Of a stretch of DNA of 64,000 bases, positions 42,304 to 51,229 are shown in pieces. The number at the start of each line of letters is the position of its first letter. Position 1 is the first letter of the stretch. A program made the translations under genes and the position numbers. Under the pieces are notes generated by a model, which was not told where the DNA came from, ran no database searches, and saw only the letters and a program-made list of their open reading frames with translations. Source of the DNA: Chromatiaceae bacterium (GTDB taxonomy: Bacteria > Pseudomonadota > Gammaproteobacteria > Chromatiales > Chromatiaceae); assembly GCA_024235395.1 (NCBI GenBank), contig JACKMK010000002.1, forward strand, positions 310,001 through 374,000. The letters are read 5' to 3'.

Positions 42304-43677
42304 ATGTTTGCCAGCCTCTCCGACCGCCTCGGCGGCGTATTGCAAAAAGTTCGCGGCCAGGGTCGGATCAGCGAAGAGAATATCCGCGAGACGCTGCGCG
42401 AGGTGCGCATGGCGCTGCTCGAGGCGGATGTCGCGCTGCCCGTGGTCAAGGATTTTGTCGAGCAGGTGCGCGTGCAGGCGCTCGGCGAAGAGGTGCTGCG
42501 TAGCCTGACCCCCGGCCAGGTCCTGATCAAGATCGTCAACGATGAGTTGGTCCGCGTCATGGGCGAGGCCAACGAGCGACTGAACCTAGCGGCACAGCCG
42601 CCCGCGGTCATCCTGATGGCGGGCCTGCAGGGCTCGGGGAAGACGACCAGTGTCGCCAAGCTGGCCCGCCTGCTGCGCGAACGTGAACGCAAGAAGGTCA
42701 TGGTGGTCAGCGCCGACGTCTACCGTCCGGCAGCGATTGATCAGCTGGAGACGCTGGCCGCCGAGGTCGAGGCCGAGTTTCTGCCGTCGTCACCGGACCA
42801 AAAGCCGCTCGTGATCGCGCGCAACGCACTCTCGGCGGCGCGGCGGGGCTATTTCGATGTGCTGATCGTGGATACCGCCGGGCGCCTGCACGTCGATGGC
42901 GAGATGATGGAGGAGATCCGCGCGCTGCACGAGGAGCTCGATCCGGTCGAGACCCTGTTCGTGGTCGACGCGATGACCGGCCAGGATGCGGCCAACACGG
43001 CGCGCGCGTTCAACGAGGCATTGCCGCTCACCGGTGTCGTTTTGACCAAGACCGACGGCGACGCCCGTGGCGGCGCCGCGCTGTCGATCCGGCAGATCAC
43101 CGGCAAGCCGATCAAGTTCCTCGGCGTCGGCGAAAAAACCACCGCCCTGGAACCGTTTCATCCGGAGCGTGTCGCGTCGCGCATCCTCGGTATGGGCGAC
43201 GTGTTGTCGCTGGTCGAGGAGGTCACCGCCAAGGTCGACCAGGAGAAGGCCGCGAAGCTCGCCAAGAAGATCCACAAGGGCGAGGGCTTCGACCTTGGCG
43301 ACTTCAAGGAGCAGATGGAACAGATGTCGAACATGGGCGGCATGGCAGGCCTCCTGGACAAGCTGCCCGGGATGGGCCAAGTGCCGGATGCGGTCAAGGC
43401 CCAGGTCGGTGACAAGGAGATCAAGCGCCTGATCGCGATCGTCAACTCGATGACGCCTCAAGAGCGCGCCTTTCCGGCCGTCATAAAGGGATCGCGCAAG
43501 AAACGCATTGCCGCCGGGTCGGGTACCCAGGTACAGGATGTGAACAAGCTGCTCAAGCAGTTTGCGCAGATGCAGAAGGTGATGAAGAAAATGAAGGGAG
43601 GCGGTTTGTCGAAAATGATGCGTGGCATGAAGGGCAAGATGCCCGGTGGATTTCCCGGTGGCGGCCTGCCGTTCTGA
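42304..43677 (+). CDS. ffh: signal recognition particle protein Ffh
   Basis: Ffh is the GTPase of the bacterial signal recognition particle and delivers inner-membrane proteins with 4.5S RNA to FtsY. The 457-residue product has the N domain, the G domain motifs LMAGLQGSGKTTS (G1), VDTAGRLHVD (G3), TKTDGDARGG (G4), and the Met/Gly-rich M domain (MEQMSNMGGMAGLLDKLPGM; KKMKGGGLSKMMRGMKGKM). Length and all domains are normal. No 4.5S RNA gene was seen nearby. Confidence 0.98.
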   Translation: MFASLSDRLGGVLQKVRGQGRISEENIRETLREVRMALLEADVALPVVKDFVEQVRVQALGEEVLRSLTPGQVLIKIVNDELVRVMGEANERLNLAAQPPAVILMAGLQGSGKTTSVAKLARLLRERERKKVMVVSADVYRPAAIDQLETLAAEVEAEFLPSSPDQKPLVIARNALSAARRGYFDVLIVDTAGRLHVDGEMMEEIRALHEELDPVETLFVVDAMTGQDAANTARAFNEALPLTGVVLTKTDGDARGGAALSIRQITGKPIKFLGVGEKTTALEPFHPERVASRILGMGDVLSLVEEVTAKVDQEKAAKLAKKIHKGEGFDLGDFKEQMEQMSNMGGMAGLLDKLPGMGQVPDAVKAQVGDKEIKRLIAIVNSMTPQERAFPAVIKGSRKKRIAAGSGTQVQDVNKLLKQFAQMQKVMKKMKGGGLSKMMRGMKGKMPGGFPGGGLPF

Positions 43678-44431
43678 GGCTACCGGTGCGGCGCTGTCCG
43701 GCCGGTTTTCAATACTCCTGGGGGTGATCGGCCTGCTGGCCGGGCCGGCGCATGCCGTCGATCCCTGTGAGATCCTGATCGAGCAGAGCAACGCGCAGCT
43801 CGACGCGATGCGCCGGCATACCGAGTCGATCCAGGAAAGCGTGCAGCGCCTGAACGAGGCGTTGATCCAGGCGGAACAGCGCAATGCCGAACAGACCCGC
43901 CAGATCGAACGCCTCGAGGCCGAGCTGCGCGCCCAGCGTGCGCGAGGTCCGGAGCAGTTCGAGCACCAGCAGCGCGAGTTCTTCCGTGCCCTGCGCCGTC
44001 AGCTGCCGGTGTCGTCGCTTTACGAGGTATTGCCGGACCGTCTGATCGTCGCCAATGACCCGGTATTCGTGTTCGGTACCGGCGAACTGGGTGCGGAAGG
44101 CCAGGAGCGCCTGGCGCATCTGGTCGATACGCTGCGCGGGCTGGTCTCGCAACTGCCGCCGGAGTCACCCTGGCGGCTGCGCATCGAGGGCCACAGCGAC
44201 AGCCGCCCGCTGCGCAGCAACCGGCGGTTCGCGAGCAACTGGGAGCTGTCGTCGGCCCGTGCGGTCAGTATGTTGAAGTTTCTGGTCGAGCGCGGCCTGC
44301 CGGAAGACCGGTTGTCGGCGGTGGGACTCGCGGATACCCAGCTGCGGGACCCGGGCGACAGCTCCGCCGCGCATCGGCGCAATCGACGTATCGAGCTACA
44401 CCTGGTGTTTGCCGCGACCGGCAACGAGTAA
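43646..44431 (+). CDS. OmpA-domain envelope protein with coiled coil
   Basis: The 261-residue product has a hydrophobic export segment (RFSILLGVIGLLAGPAHA), a coiled coil of about 80 residues (HTESIQESVQRLNEALIQAEQ) and a C-terminal OmpA/MotB peptidoglycan-binding domain (RLRIEGHSDSRPLRSNRRFASNWELSSARA; RNRRIELHLVF). It is a likely periplasmic or envelope protein. The frame overlaps the end of ffh by 32 bases at GTG 43646; the true start could be GTG 43658. No motor partner is adjacent. It may be a structural tether rather than a stator. Confidence 0.75.
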   Translation: MDFPVAACRSEATGAALSGRFSILLGVIGLLAGPAHAVDPCEILIEQSNAQLDAMRRHTESIQESVQRLNEALIQAEQRNAEQTRQIERLEAELRAQRARGPEQFEHQQREFFRALRRQLPVSSLYEVLPDRLIVANDPVFVFGTGELGAEGQERLAHLVDTLRGLVSQLPPESPWRLRIEGHSDSRPLRSNRRFASNWELSSARAVSMLKFLVERGLPEDRLSAVGLADTQLRDPGDSSAAHRRNRRIELHLVFAATGNE

Positions 44432-44446
44432 GGCGGCTGTGGTGGT

Positions 44447-44980
44447 TCAGCCGGTGTCGCCGCGATCGCCGGTCGCTGCCCCGAGCAGCCGGGCGAGCTG
44501 ATCGACACCGCTTTCGGCCTCGGCCGGGGTGTCTGCGGCTGTCCAACTCATGTCGGTTTGCAGACGGTAGGAACCGATGAAGCGCTGCGGCGGTTGGCCG
44601 CGCCAGTCGTCCGGCGACAGCATCGAGAACACCAGGCCGCCGTCTTCCGCCTGATACAGGTGGTAGACGCGGCCGGGAATCCGCCGGAAGGCGCAACGCG
44701 CGCGGTTCAGCTGCTGGTCCGAGCGGGCCTGAGCCAGGATGGCGCGCGCCTGGGCCTGTAGCGCCTTGACCTGCTCGGCGATCACCGCCATTTGCCCACC
44801 CAGGCGAGCGTTGATCATCTGATCGGCGGTTTCGATCTCGCGGGCCAGATCGACCAGATCGAAACGCGGCGCCAGCCGGCTGACAGGATAGGGTGCGCTG
44901 TGCGCGGGTCCGTCATGGCGCAACGGACGGTCGTCGCGATGGTCCGCAGGCTCGCTGGTATCCTGACTGTTGCCGGTCAT
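44447..44980 (-). CDS. DUF2452-like protein
   Basis: The 177-residue protein has the DUF2452 pattern: a core with VDLAREIETADQMINARLGGQMAVIAEQVKALQAQA and an ending RFIGSYRLQTDMSW, plus RCAFRRIPGRVYHLYQAEDGG. The family has no assigned function; members are small cytoplasmic proteins with a central helical pair. ATG 44980 gives a natural start; the frame stays open upstream across the rpsP region, but that is antisense to a firm gene. It converges on the OmpA-domain gene. Confidence 0.72.
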   Translation of the reverse strand: MTGNSQDTSEPADHRDDRPLRHDGPAHSAPYPVSRLAPRFDLVDLAREIETADQMINARLGGQMAVIAEQVKALQAQARAILAQARSDQQLNRARCAFRRIPGRVYHLYQAEDGGLVFSMLSPDDWRGQPPQRFIGSYRLQTDMSWTAADTPAEAESGVDQLARLLGAATGDRGDTG

Positions 44981-44995
44981 GAGGCCGTTCGCTAC

Positions 44996-45023
44996 TTCAC
45001 AAAGCCCGAATTTTGCGTAGAAT
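44996..45023 (+). promoter_or_regulatory. sigma-70 promoter of the rpsP operon
   Basis: TTCACA (44996-45001), 16-base spacer, TAGAAT (45018-45023): 5 of 6 matches in both boxes. It stands 66 bases before the rpsP start, outside coding sequence except for the 5' edge of the DUF2452-like gene region. Confidence 0.6.
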
Positions 45024-45088
45024 ACCCGGTTTCTCTCGGGCCGGTTGGCTCCGGGCCAATCGAAGACTGAATTTAAGGCTAACAGAAA

Positions 45089-45343
45089 ATGGTATCGATT
45101 CGACTTTCCAGATCGGGTGCGAAGAAGCGTCCCTACTACCATCTCGTCGCCGCTGACTCGCGCCGCGCACGTGGCGGCCGCTATATCGAGCGCCTGGGTT
45201 TCTACAACCCGATCGCAGTGGAAGGTGAAGAGGGCCTGCGCATCGATCTCGGCCGCGTCGACCATTGGGTGTCGGTCGGTGCGCAGTTGAGCGATCGTGC
45301 GCGCAAGCTTGTCGAAAGCTACCGCCAGACGGTACAGAGCTGA
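45089..45343 (+). CDS. rpsP: 30S ribosomal protein S16
   Basis: The 84-residue product reads VSIRLSRSGAKKRPYYHLV, ADSRRARGGRYIERLGFYNP, the S16 signature, and is normal in length. It opens the conserved operon with rimM, trmD and rplS. Confidence 0.98.
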   Translation: MVSIRLSRSGAKKRPYYHLVAADSRRARGGRYIERLGFYNPIAVEGEEGLRIDLGRVDHWVSVGAQLSDRARKLVESYRQTVQS

Positions 45344-45385
45344 TTCGCCCGCCGTCGCGCCGTGCGCGACCCGGGGGGAGCCCCG

Positions 45386-45937
45386 GTGAGCGGGTCCGGT
45401 GACGGAGAGCAAGGGATCAGAGCCGAGGGTGACGAGCAGCGTTTCGTCACCCTCGGTCGCATTACCGGGGCGCATGGTATCAAGGGTTGGGTGAAAGTCC
45501 TGTCGGAGACCAGCCCCCGCGCGAACATCGTGCAGTATTCCCCGTGGTACCTCGTGCGAGGGGGGAGGCACGAGGAATGGAAGGTCCAGGACGGGCGCAT
45601 GCAGGGCAAGTCGGTGGTCGCGAAGCTGACCGGCTGCAACGATCGCGACATGGCCGAGGGCCTCGCCGGACTCGAGATCAGGATCCGGCGTGATCAGCTG
45701 CCACCGGCCACCGAACCGGGCGAATTCTACTGGGCCGATCTGGTCGGCCTGCGGGTGCAGACCCTCGACGGGGTCGAGCTGGGCCGAATCCAGCGGTTGT
45801 TCGAGACCGGCGCCAACGACGTGATCGTCGTCGACGGTGATCGCGAACGCCTGATCCCCTACCTCTGGGAGCAGGTCGTGCGCGAAGTGGACCTGCAGCA
45901 GGGCGTGATGCGGGTCGATTGGGACCCGGATTTCTAG
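45386..45937 (+). CDS. rimM: ribosome maturation factor RimM
   Basis: RimM binds S19 and helps mature the 30S head. The 183-residue product has the conserved FVTLGRITGAHGIKGWVKV, EFYWADLVGLRVQT and VDWDPDF ending. GTG 45386 follows GGGGGGAG; GTG 45362 is an alternative further upstream. An N-terminal tail of about 20 residues precedes the conserved core. It lies 42 bases after rpsP. Confidence 0.95.
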   Translation: MSGSGDGEQGIRAEGDEQRFVTLGRITGAHGIKGWVKVLSETSPRANIVQYSPWYLVRGGRHEEWKVQDGRMQGKSVVAKLTGCNDRDMAEGLAGLEIRIRRDQLPPATEPGEFYWADLVGLRVQTLDGVELGRIQRLFETGANDVIVVDGDRERLIPYLWEQVVREVDLQQGVMRVDWDPDF

Positions 45938-45945
45938 GGGGCGGT

Positions 45946-46683
45946 GTGCGTTTCGACGTGGTCAGCCTGTTCCCCGAGATGTTCGACGCATTACGGGTCG
46001 GCGTGACCGGCCGCGCGTTGCAACGTGGCCAGGTCGAACTGGTGATATGGAACCCGCGCGACTACGCGGACGACCCGCACCGGACAGTCGATGACCGCCC
46101 CTATGGCGGCGGTCCCGGCATGGTGATGATGGTCGAACCGTTGCGCCGCGCGATTCGCGACGCCAGGGCGGCGGCCCCGGACAGCGCGGTGGTCTACCTG
46201 AGCCCGCAGGGCCGACGTCTGGATCAGGCGGCCGTGCGCGGGTTGGCCGCACGACCGGGACTGGTCCTGCTGGCCGGGCGCTACGAGGGCGTCGACGAGC
46301 GCCTGATCGAGACCGAGGTCGACGAGGAGTGGTCGATCGGCGACTACGTGCTGTCCGGTGGCGAACTGCCGGCGATGGTGTTGATGGATGCGTTGATTCG
46401 GTTGCAGCCGGGGGTGCTCGGTCACGCCGACTCGGCGGAACAGGACTCGTACGTGGACGGCCTGTTGGACTGTCCGCATTACACGCGGCCTGAGACGATC
46501 GATGGGCGCGCGGTGCCGGAGGTGTTGACCTCGGGCAATCACGCGTCGATCCGCCGCTGGCGGCTGCAGCAGGCGCTCGGACGCACCTGGCTGCGCAGAC
46601 CGGACCTCCTCGAGGGCCGTGCGCTGAGCGGCGAAGAACAGGAATTACTTGATGAATTTATCCGTGCCCGGGTGGGCACCTGA
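45946..46683 (+). CDS. trmD: tRNA (guanine37-N1)-methyltransferase TrmD
   Basis: TrmD methylates G37 of tRNAs and prevents frameshifting. The 245-residue product begins RFDVVSLFPEMFDALRVGV and has PYGGGPGMVMMVEPL, YLSPQGRRLDQA and the trefoil-knot SAM site IETEVDEEWSIGDYVLSGGE. GTG 45946 follows AGGGGG, 8 bases after the rimM stop. Confidence 0.97.
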   Translation: MRFDVVSLFPEMFDALRVGVTGRALQRGQVELVIWNPRDYADDPHRTVDDRPYGGGPGMVMMVEPLRRAIRDARAAAPDSAVVYLSPQGRRLDQAAVRGLAARPGLVLLAGRYEGVDERLIETEVDEEWSIGDYVLSGGELPAMVLMDALIRLQPGVLGHADSAEQDSYVDGLLDCPHYTRPETIDGRAVPEVLTSGNHASIRRWRLQQALGRTWLRRPDLLEGRALSGEEQELLDEFIRARVGT

Positions 46684-46701
46684 GGTATAGGAGCAGCGGC
46701 G

Positions 46702-47058
46702 ATGAGCAACATCATCCAGGAACTCGAACAAGAACAGATGGGCAAGCAACTGCCGGATTTCGGTCCTGGCGATACCGTCGTGGTGCAGGTCAAAGTGGTC
46801 GAAGGGCAGCGCGAGCGTCTGCAGGCGTTCGAAGGGATCTGCATCGCCAAACGCAACCGCGGCCTGAACTCGTCGTTCACGGTGCGCAAGATCTCGCATG
46901 GCGAGGGCGTGGAGCGCGTGTTCCAGTCGTACAGCCCGAGCGTTGCCGAGGTCCAGGTGAAGCGCCGCGGCGACGTGCGTCGCGCCAAGCTGTACTACCT
47001 GCGTGGCCTGACCGGCAAGGCGGCACGTATCAAGGAGAAGATCAAGTCGTCTTCTTGA
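46702..47058 (+). CDS. rplS: 50S ribosomal protein L19
   Basis: The 118-residue product has LPDFGPGDTVVVQVKV, QRLQAFEGICIAKRNRGLNSSFTV-like and RRAKLYYLRGLTGKAARIKEK, typical of L19. It ends the rpsP operon; a strong terminator follows 34 bases later. Confidence 0.98.
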   Translation: MSNIIQELEQEQMGKQLPDFGPGDTVVVQVKVVEGQRERLQAFEGICIAKRNRGLNSSFTVRKISHGEGVERVFQSYSPSVAEVQVKRRGDVRRAKLYYLRGLTGKAARIKEKIKSSS

Positions 47059-47092
47059 TTCACCGCGCCGCGCCCACTGGCGCCTGAGCATG

Positions 47093-47123
47093 AAAAGCCG
47101 CTGTGGCGACACAGCGGCTTTTT
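47093..47123 (+). terminator. intrinsic terminator of the rpsP-rimM-trmD-rplS operon
   Basis: Thirteen-base-pair perfect stem AAAAGCCGCTGTG/CACAGCGGCTTTT with loop GCGA, ending in a U run. Confidence 0.95.
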
Positions 47124-47282
47124 GCTGTCTGGCGTGACTGTCCATTCAGTTGGGCGTTCGTGATGCGAAGTTGGTGACGAGACAGTCAACGACTCGCTGT
47201 ATTGTCAGGTTTGTTAACACAGAAGCCCCGGCGACGAGCCTGCGACACCCTAACCTGCTGATTATCAATACTAAAAATTTAT

Positions 47283-47298
47283 TGGCGCGGAAAATGCT
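47283..47298 (+). promoter_or_regulatory. candidate sigma-54 promoter of the PEP-CTERM gene
   Basis: TGGCGCGGAAAATGCT fits TGGCRCG-N4-WTGCW with correct GG-N10-GC spacing. Predicted start near 47309, 40 bases before the ATG. The 47124-47348 space is AT-rich for this genome, fitting a regulated promoter; nothing else is seen in it. Confidence 0.6.
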
Positions 47299-47348
47299 TA
47301 AAGGCAGCACAGGTTAACGAGCAGATCGAGTCAAGGGGTATGGGGACA

Positions 47349-47993
47349 ATGAAGAATTCTAATCTGATCAGATCTTTGGTCGCAGCGTGCGCCATGGTGG
47401 GTTGGTCGTCGCAAGCGGCTGCCGTGTTCATCGACTTCGAAACGGATGCCGGTGGTGCTGCGATAACGCCAGAGGTCTCTCTGCTGAATCAATATGCCAG
47501 CCTCGGCGTTGTTTTTTCCGCCTTGGAAGACGGTCAGTCGGTCGACCCGACTATCCAAAGTCCCGATGTGTTCTTCGGTGAGCCTGCATTCTCGGGCAAC
47601 AACTTTGCGGATAACCAGATCGCGGGTTTCGGTCCATCCGACTCTACCAACCGCGCCGACGTGTTCATCATGTCGTTTGCAAGTGCGGTGTCCGGTGTCA
47701 GCTTCTACGTCGATCCGAATGGCGGCGCAGACCCGACGTTCAATGCCTACGACTCCGCCGACAACCTTCTCGAAACCATTGTTGTCTCTACAAACGGTTG
47801 GAATCAGATCACCTTCGCTTCTACGAATATTTCGCGGATCGAAGGCATTCAACCCACGGATACCTGGAACTACGGCATTGACGATCTGGCATTCACGATA
47901 AACGAAGTGCCTGTCCCCGCGACTATTGCGTTGCTCGGTCTGGGCCTGGCGGGAATCGGATACCGTAGGCGCAAACAGCTCGAGGCTGCATAA
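47349..47993 (+). CDS. PEP-CTERM-type secreted protein
   Basis: The 214-residue product has a signal peptide (MKNSNLIRSLVAACAMVGW, ending SQAAA), a Ser/Thr/Asp-rich beta domain, and a C-terminal sorting tail: VPVPATIALLGLGLAGIG then YRRRK. This is the PEP-CTERM layout with V-P in place of E-P. Proteins of this class are processed by exosortase and often end up in the exopolysaccharide or envelope. ATG 47349 fits the signal; ATG 47340 is possible. No exosortase (xrt) gene is in the window. Confidence 0.88.
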   Translation: MKNSNLIRSLVAACAMVGWSSQAAAVFIDFETDAGGAAITPEVSLLNQYASLGVVFSALEDGQSVDPTIQSPDVFFGEPAFSGNNFADNQIAGFGPSDSTNRADVFIMSFASAVSGVSFYVDPNGGADPTFNAYDSADNLLETIVVSTNGWNQITFASTNISRIEGIQPTDTWNYGIDDLAFTINEVPVPATIALLGLGLAGIGYRRRKQLEAA

Positions 47994-48064
47994 GCACCCT
48001 CGTTCGACCTGCCAACCAAGCGGGCTGCCGCGGCGCGGGTCGAGTCAACCTGGGTTCGGATACC

Positions 48065-48107
48065 AAAGCGGCTGTCAGGCTTCCTGGCAGGCCGCTTTCG
48101 GCTTTTT
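48065..48107 (+). terminator. intrinsic terminator after the PEP-CTERM gene
   Basis: Outer stem AAAGCGGC/GCCGCTTT (48065-48072, 48091-48098) continues through an imperfect inner TGTCAGG/CCTGGCA; the run CTTTTT follows. The rest of the 449-bp space before the GST gene (47994-48442) contains no gene that I can support. Confidence 0.85.
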
Positions 48108-48442
48108 CAGGGCCTGGTATCACCCGCACCACAGCTCCTCCATATTCGATCACACACCAGGGCCCGCAATTTGATGCGGTCCTCGATCGTTGCACGGGCT
48201 CGCTTCGAAAGCACCCTTCAGATCCTCGAACCTGAGCCGAACGGCCGGTCGGGCACCGCCATCAGGACAACTCGTTGCGGCCGGTGTCGGGGCACCCAGG
48301 TCACCGGGCCGCGCGAGCGCCGGCAACAGGGTCAGGTGTGTCCATCCTGGACGCCCCCTTGCCGCGCTATTTTTGACAGCAAGGTGAGCAATCTGGGCTC
48401 CGGTTGCTCATACTTTCGTAGCAACGATCGGTGGAGGCCACG

Positions 48443-49048
48443 ATGGAGCTCGTCCTGTATTACCAGCCCGGAACCCGGGCGCTTCGGGTACGCTGGGTGC
48501 TCGAGGAACTGGCGCTGCCGTACCGACTCGAACGCATCGACCTGCGCAAGGGAGAGGGCAACACCCGCGCCTACCGGGCGATCCACCCACTGGGCCAGCT
48601 GCCGGCGCTGCAGGTCGACGGCGAGGTGATGATCGAAAGCGGCGCGATCGTTCACTGGCTGGCCGAGACGCACCCTGAGCAGGGGCTGGCGCCGCCGCCG
48701 GGAACACCGGCGCGGCGGGCGTTCGATCAGTGGATGTACTTTGCGGTGAGCACCCTGGAGGATCCGGCCTGGGAGATTATCCTGCATCGCGACATCCTGC
48801 CGGAGAGGCACGCGGTGAAAGCGATCGTGCCGTTCGCCGAACGCCGCCTGCGCCAGGTGCTCGACGTGCTCGAGTCTGCGCTGACCGGTCGCCAATACCT
48901 GGTCGAAGACCGCTTCGGTGCGGCCGACATCATGGTCGGTTACATCCTGATGTGGTTTGCCGATGAATGCGCCACGCGGCCGGCGCTGCACGGTTACGTC
49001 GAGCGGCTCGCGCAGCGTCCCGCGTATCTGCGCGCGCGCAACGACTGA
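48443..49048 (+). CDS. glutathione S-transferase family protein
   Basis: The 201-residue product has the thioredoxin-like GST_N domain: ELVLYYQPGTRALRVRWVLEELALPY, the conserved cis-proline pattern GQLPALQVDGEVMIESGAI, and a helical C-domain with FGAADIMVGYILMWF. ATG 48443 follows GGAGG. It is a cytosolic GST-fold protein; the substrate is unknown. It stands alone, with 304 bp downstream (49049-49352) that hold only a hairpin near 49169. Confidence 0.88.
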   Translation: MELVLYYQPGTRALRVRWVLEELALPYRLERIDLRKGEGNTRAYRAIHPLGQLPALQVDGEVMIESGAIVHWLAETHPEQGLAPPPGTPARRAFDQWMYFAVSTLEDPAWEIILHRDILPERHAVKAIVPFAERRLRQVLDVLESALTGRQYLVEDRFGAADIMVGYILMWFADECATRPALHGYVERLAQRPAYLRARND

Positions 49049-49168
49049 ATAGACCGCAACACCTGGTGCCCGTCGAGCGGGCCGCCGGCGTCCGCTGCCT
49101 GTTTGCTGCGGTGGCCTGCACTGTCTGCTTTTTTTTCATGCGACCGGCACCTTTGCCGTGTTCACGTT

Positions 49169-49193
49169 CGGCATCCTTCGGCCGCGGATGCCG
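49169..49193. repeat. hairpin in the GST-transporter spacer
   Basis: Perfect 8-bp stem CGGCATCC/GGATGCCG with a 9-nt loop. No U tract; could be a REP-like element. Low information by itself. Confidence 0.35.
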
Positions 49194-49352
49194 GCCTTCG
49201 CTTCGCGGTCGGTGTCGCTTGCCGGGTTTTTCTTGCACTGAGCGTATTGCGTCTGGTGTGGCGCACCAAAGTGAGGCGCGGAAAGCGCTTGACTTGCCGC
49301 GGGCTATTCAGTGAATTGCAGCGCTGGAAGGCAGTAGTGGCGAGGCTTGCCG

Positions 49353-51185
49353 ATGTCGTGGCAGATCGGGTTCGTGTACGCGCTGACGCTTGGTGCGATC
49401 GGGTTGTTTCTCAGCGGACGCGTGCGCCTCGATCTGACTGCGGCACTGGTGATCGTCGCACTGGCGGTGAGCGGTGTACTTACGCCGGCCCAGGCGGTCG
49501 CCGGCTTCGGCAATCCGTTGGTGATTCTGATCGCCGGCCTGTTCATCGTCAGCGAAGGGCTGCATCGTACCGGGGTTGCCGCCGCGGCCGGGTTGAGGAT
49601 CGCGCACATCGCCGGTTCCAGCGAGACGCGTGTCATCGTGCTGATGATGACGGTGGTTGCGCTGTTGTCGGCGTTCATGAGTTCGACCGGTGTCGTGGCG
49701 CTGTTCGTCCCGGTGGTGATGAGCCTGGCGCGCGAGGCGGGCCTCATCCCGGCGCGGCTGTTGATGCCGCTGGCGATCGGTTCCCTGATCGGTGGCATGC
49801 TGACGTTGATCGGCACGCCGCCCAACCTGGTCGTACACCGTGCCTTGGTCGACGCCGGCTGGGCGGGTTTCGATTTTTTCGATTTTGCGCCGATCGGCGG
49901 CGTGATCCTGCTGGCCGGGATCGTCTACATGATGACCCTGGGACGGTGGCTGCTGCCGGCGCGCGGTGAGCCGCAGCCAGCGCACCGGCGCAAGCGTCTG
50001 CACGAGATGGCCGCGCAGTTCGGCATCGACGGCAGTCTGCATCGCCTGCGGGTCGAACCGGGCTCGCGCCTGATCGGTCACACCGTGGGCGAGGTCGGGC
50101 TGCGGCGCAATCACGAACTGGCGGTGATCGCGGTCGAGCGTCAGGGCAGGCTGCTGGCATCGCTGGCGCCGGTGTTGACCGGTACCCGGCTGCGTGCCGC
50201 AGACACGCTGATCGTTTCCGCGCCTGCGTCGGCGATAGCCGGGCAAAAGGCCGACCTGGGACTGACCGATCTGGGTTTTCCGCATGGTCTGCAACGTCGC
50301 TTTCGTGAGTCGTTCGGTGTCGCGGAGGCGTTGGTCGTCCCGGGTTCGCCGCTGGTCGGCAAGACGGTTTTCGAGAGCAACCTGCGCGAGCGGCAGCGCC
50401 TGAACGTGCTGTCTGTACGCCGTGGTGACGGCCCAATGGCACTGGACTTTCAGGCTACCGAGTTGCTCGCCGGCGACATCCTGTTGGTCGCCGGTGCCTG
50501 GACGGACCTCGAACGGCTCGGCGGGCCGCGCCGTGACCTGGTGTTGCTCGAGATGCCGGAGGAGGTCGCCGAACGGACCTGGCATGCGAATCAGGCGCCA
50601 TGGGCGATCGTTATCACGCTCGGCATGCTGGCGTTGATGGTCAGTGAACTGACCTCGACTCTGGTCGCGGTGATGCTGGCGGCGTTCGCGATGGTCGCTA
50701 CGCGCTGCGTCGAACCGGAGGAGGCCTACCGGTCGATGAACTGGCAGAGCCTGGTGCTGATCGCCGGCATGCTGCCGCTGGCCGATGCGTTGCAGGCAAC
50801 CGGCGGCGCGGGGTTGATCGTCGGAGGCCTGACCACGCTGTTCCGCGACCTCGGTCCACACGCGATCCTGTTCGGCCTGTTCGTCCTGACCTCGTTGCTC
50901 AGTCAGTTCATTTCGAACACTGCGACCACGGTGCTGATCGCACCGATCGCATTGGGTATCGCCGGTGACCTCGGATACCAACCACCGGCCTTCATGATGA
51001 CGGTCGCGATCGCCGCGTCGACCGCATTCGCGACCCCGGTCGCGTCGCCAGTGAACACCCTGGTGTTGGCACCCGGCGAATACCGCTTCGTGGACTTCGT
51101 GAAGGTCGGTGTCCCGCTGCAGCTGATCGCCTTGCTCATCACCGTCGTGTTGGTGCCGATCGTGTTTCCGCTCACCGGCGCATGA
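49353..51185 (+). CDS. SLC13/DASS-type transporter with two RCK_C domains
   Basis: The 610-residue inner-membrane protein has an N-terminal transport half (GNPLVILIAGLFIVSEGL; SAFMSSTGVVALFVPVVM; IGTPPNLVVHRAL), two cytosolic TrkA-C/RCK_C domains (residues about 210-390, with GSRLIGHTVGEVGLRR and GSPLVGKTVFESNLRER), and a C-terminal transport half (NTATTVLIAPIALGIAGD; AFATPVASPVNTLVLAPGEYRF). The pattern NTATT and TP-S/V-N is typical of SLC13. Relatives carry sulfate, dicarboxylates or divalent anions with Na+. Specificity is not determinable. ATG 49353 follows GAGG. Confidence 0.9.
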   Translation: MSWQIGFVYALTLGAIGLFLSGRVRLDLTAALVIVALAVSGVLTPAQAVAGFGNPLVILIAGLFIVSEGLHRTGVAAAAGLRIAHIAGSSETRVIVLMMTVVALLSAFMSSTGVVALFVPVVMSLAREAGLIPARLLMPLAIGSLIGGMLTLIGTPPNLVVHRALVDAGWAGFDFFDFAPIGGVILLAGIVYMMTLGRWLLPARGEPQPAHRRKRLHEMAAQFGIDGSLHRLRVEPGSRLIGHTVGEVGLRRNHELAVIAVERQGRLLASLAPVLTGTRLRAADTLIVSAPASAIAGQKADLGLTDLGFPHGLQRRFRESFGVAEALVVPGSPLVGKTVFESNLRERQRLNVLSVRRGDGPMALDFQATELLAGDILLVAGAWTDLERLGGPRRDLVLLEMPEEVAERTWHANQAPWAIVITLGMLALMVSELTSTLVAVMLAAFAMVATRCVEPEEAYRSMNWQSLVLIAGMLPLADALQATGGAGLIVGGLTTLFRDLGPHAILFGLFVLTSLLSQFISNTATTVLIAPIALGIAGDLGYQPPAFMMTVAIAASTAFATPVASPVNTLVLAPGEYRFVDFVKVGVPLQLIALLITVVLVPIVFPLTGA

Positions 51186-51229
51186 CCGCCACGAGACGTC
51201 GAAGACCTCGACGTCGATAGCGGGAAGGC

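Noticed and set aside
44981..45571. Upstream extension of the DUF2452-like frame
   Set aside because: It is antisense to rpsP and the start of rimM; ATG 44980 is the natural start.
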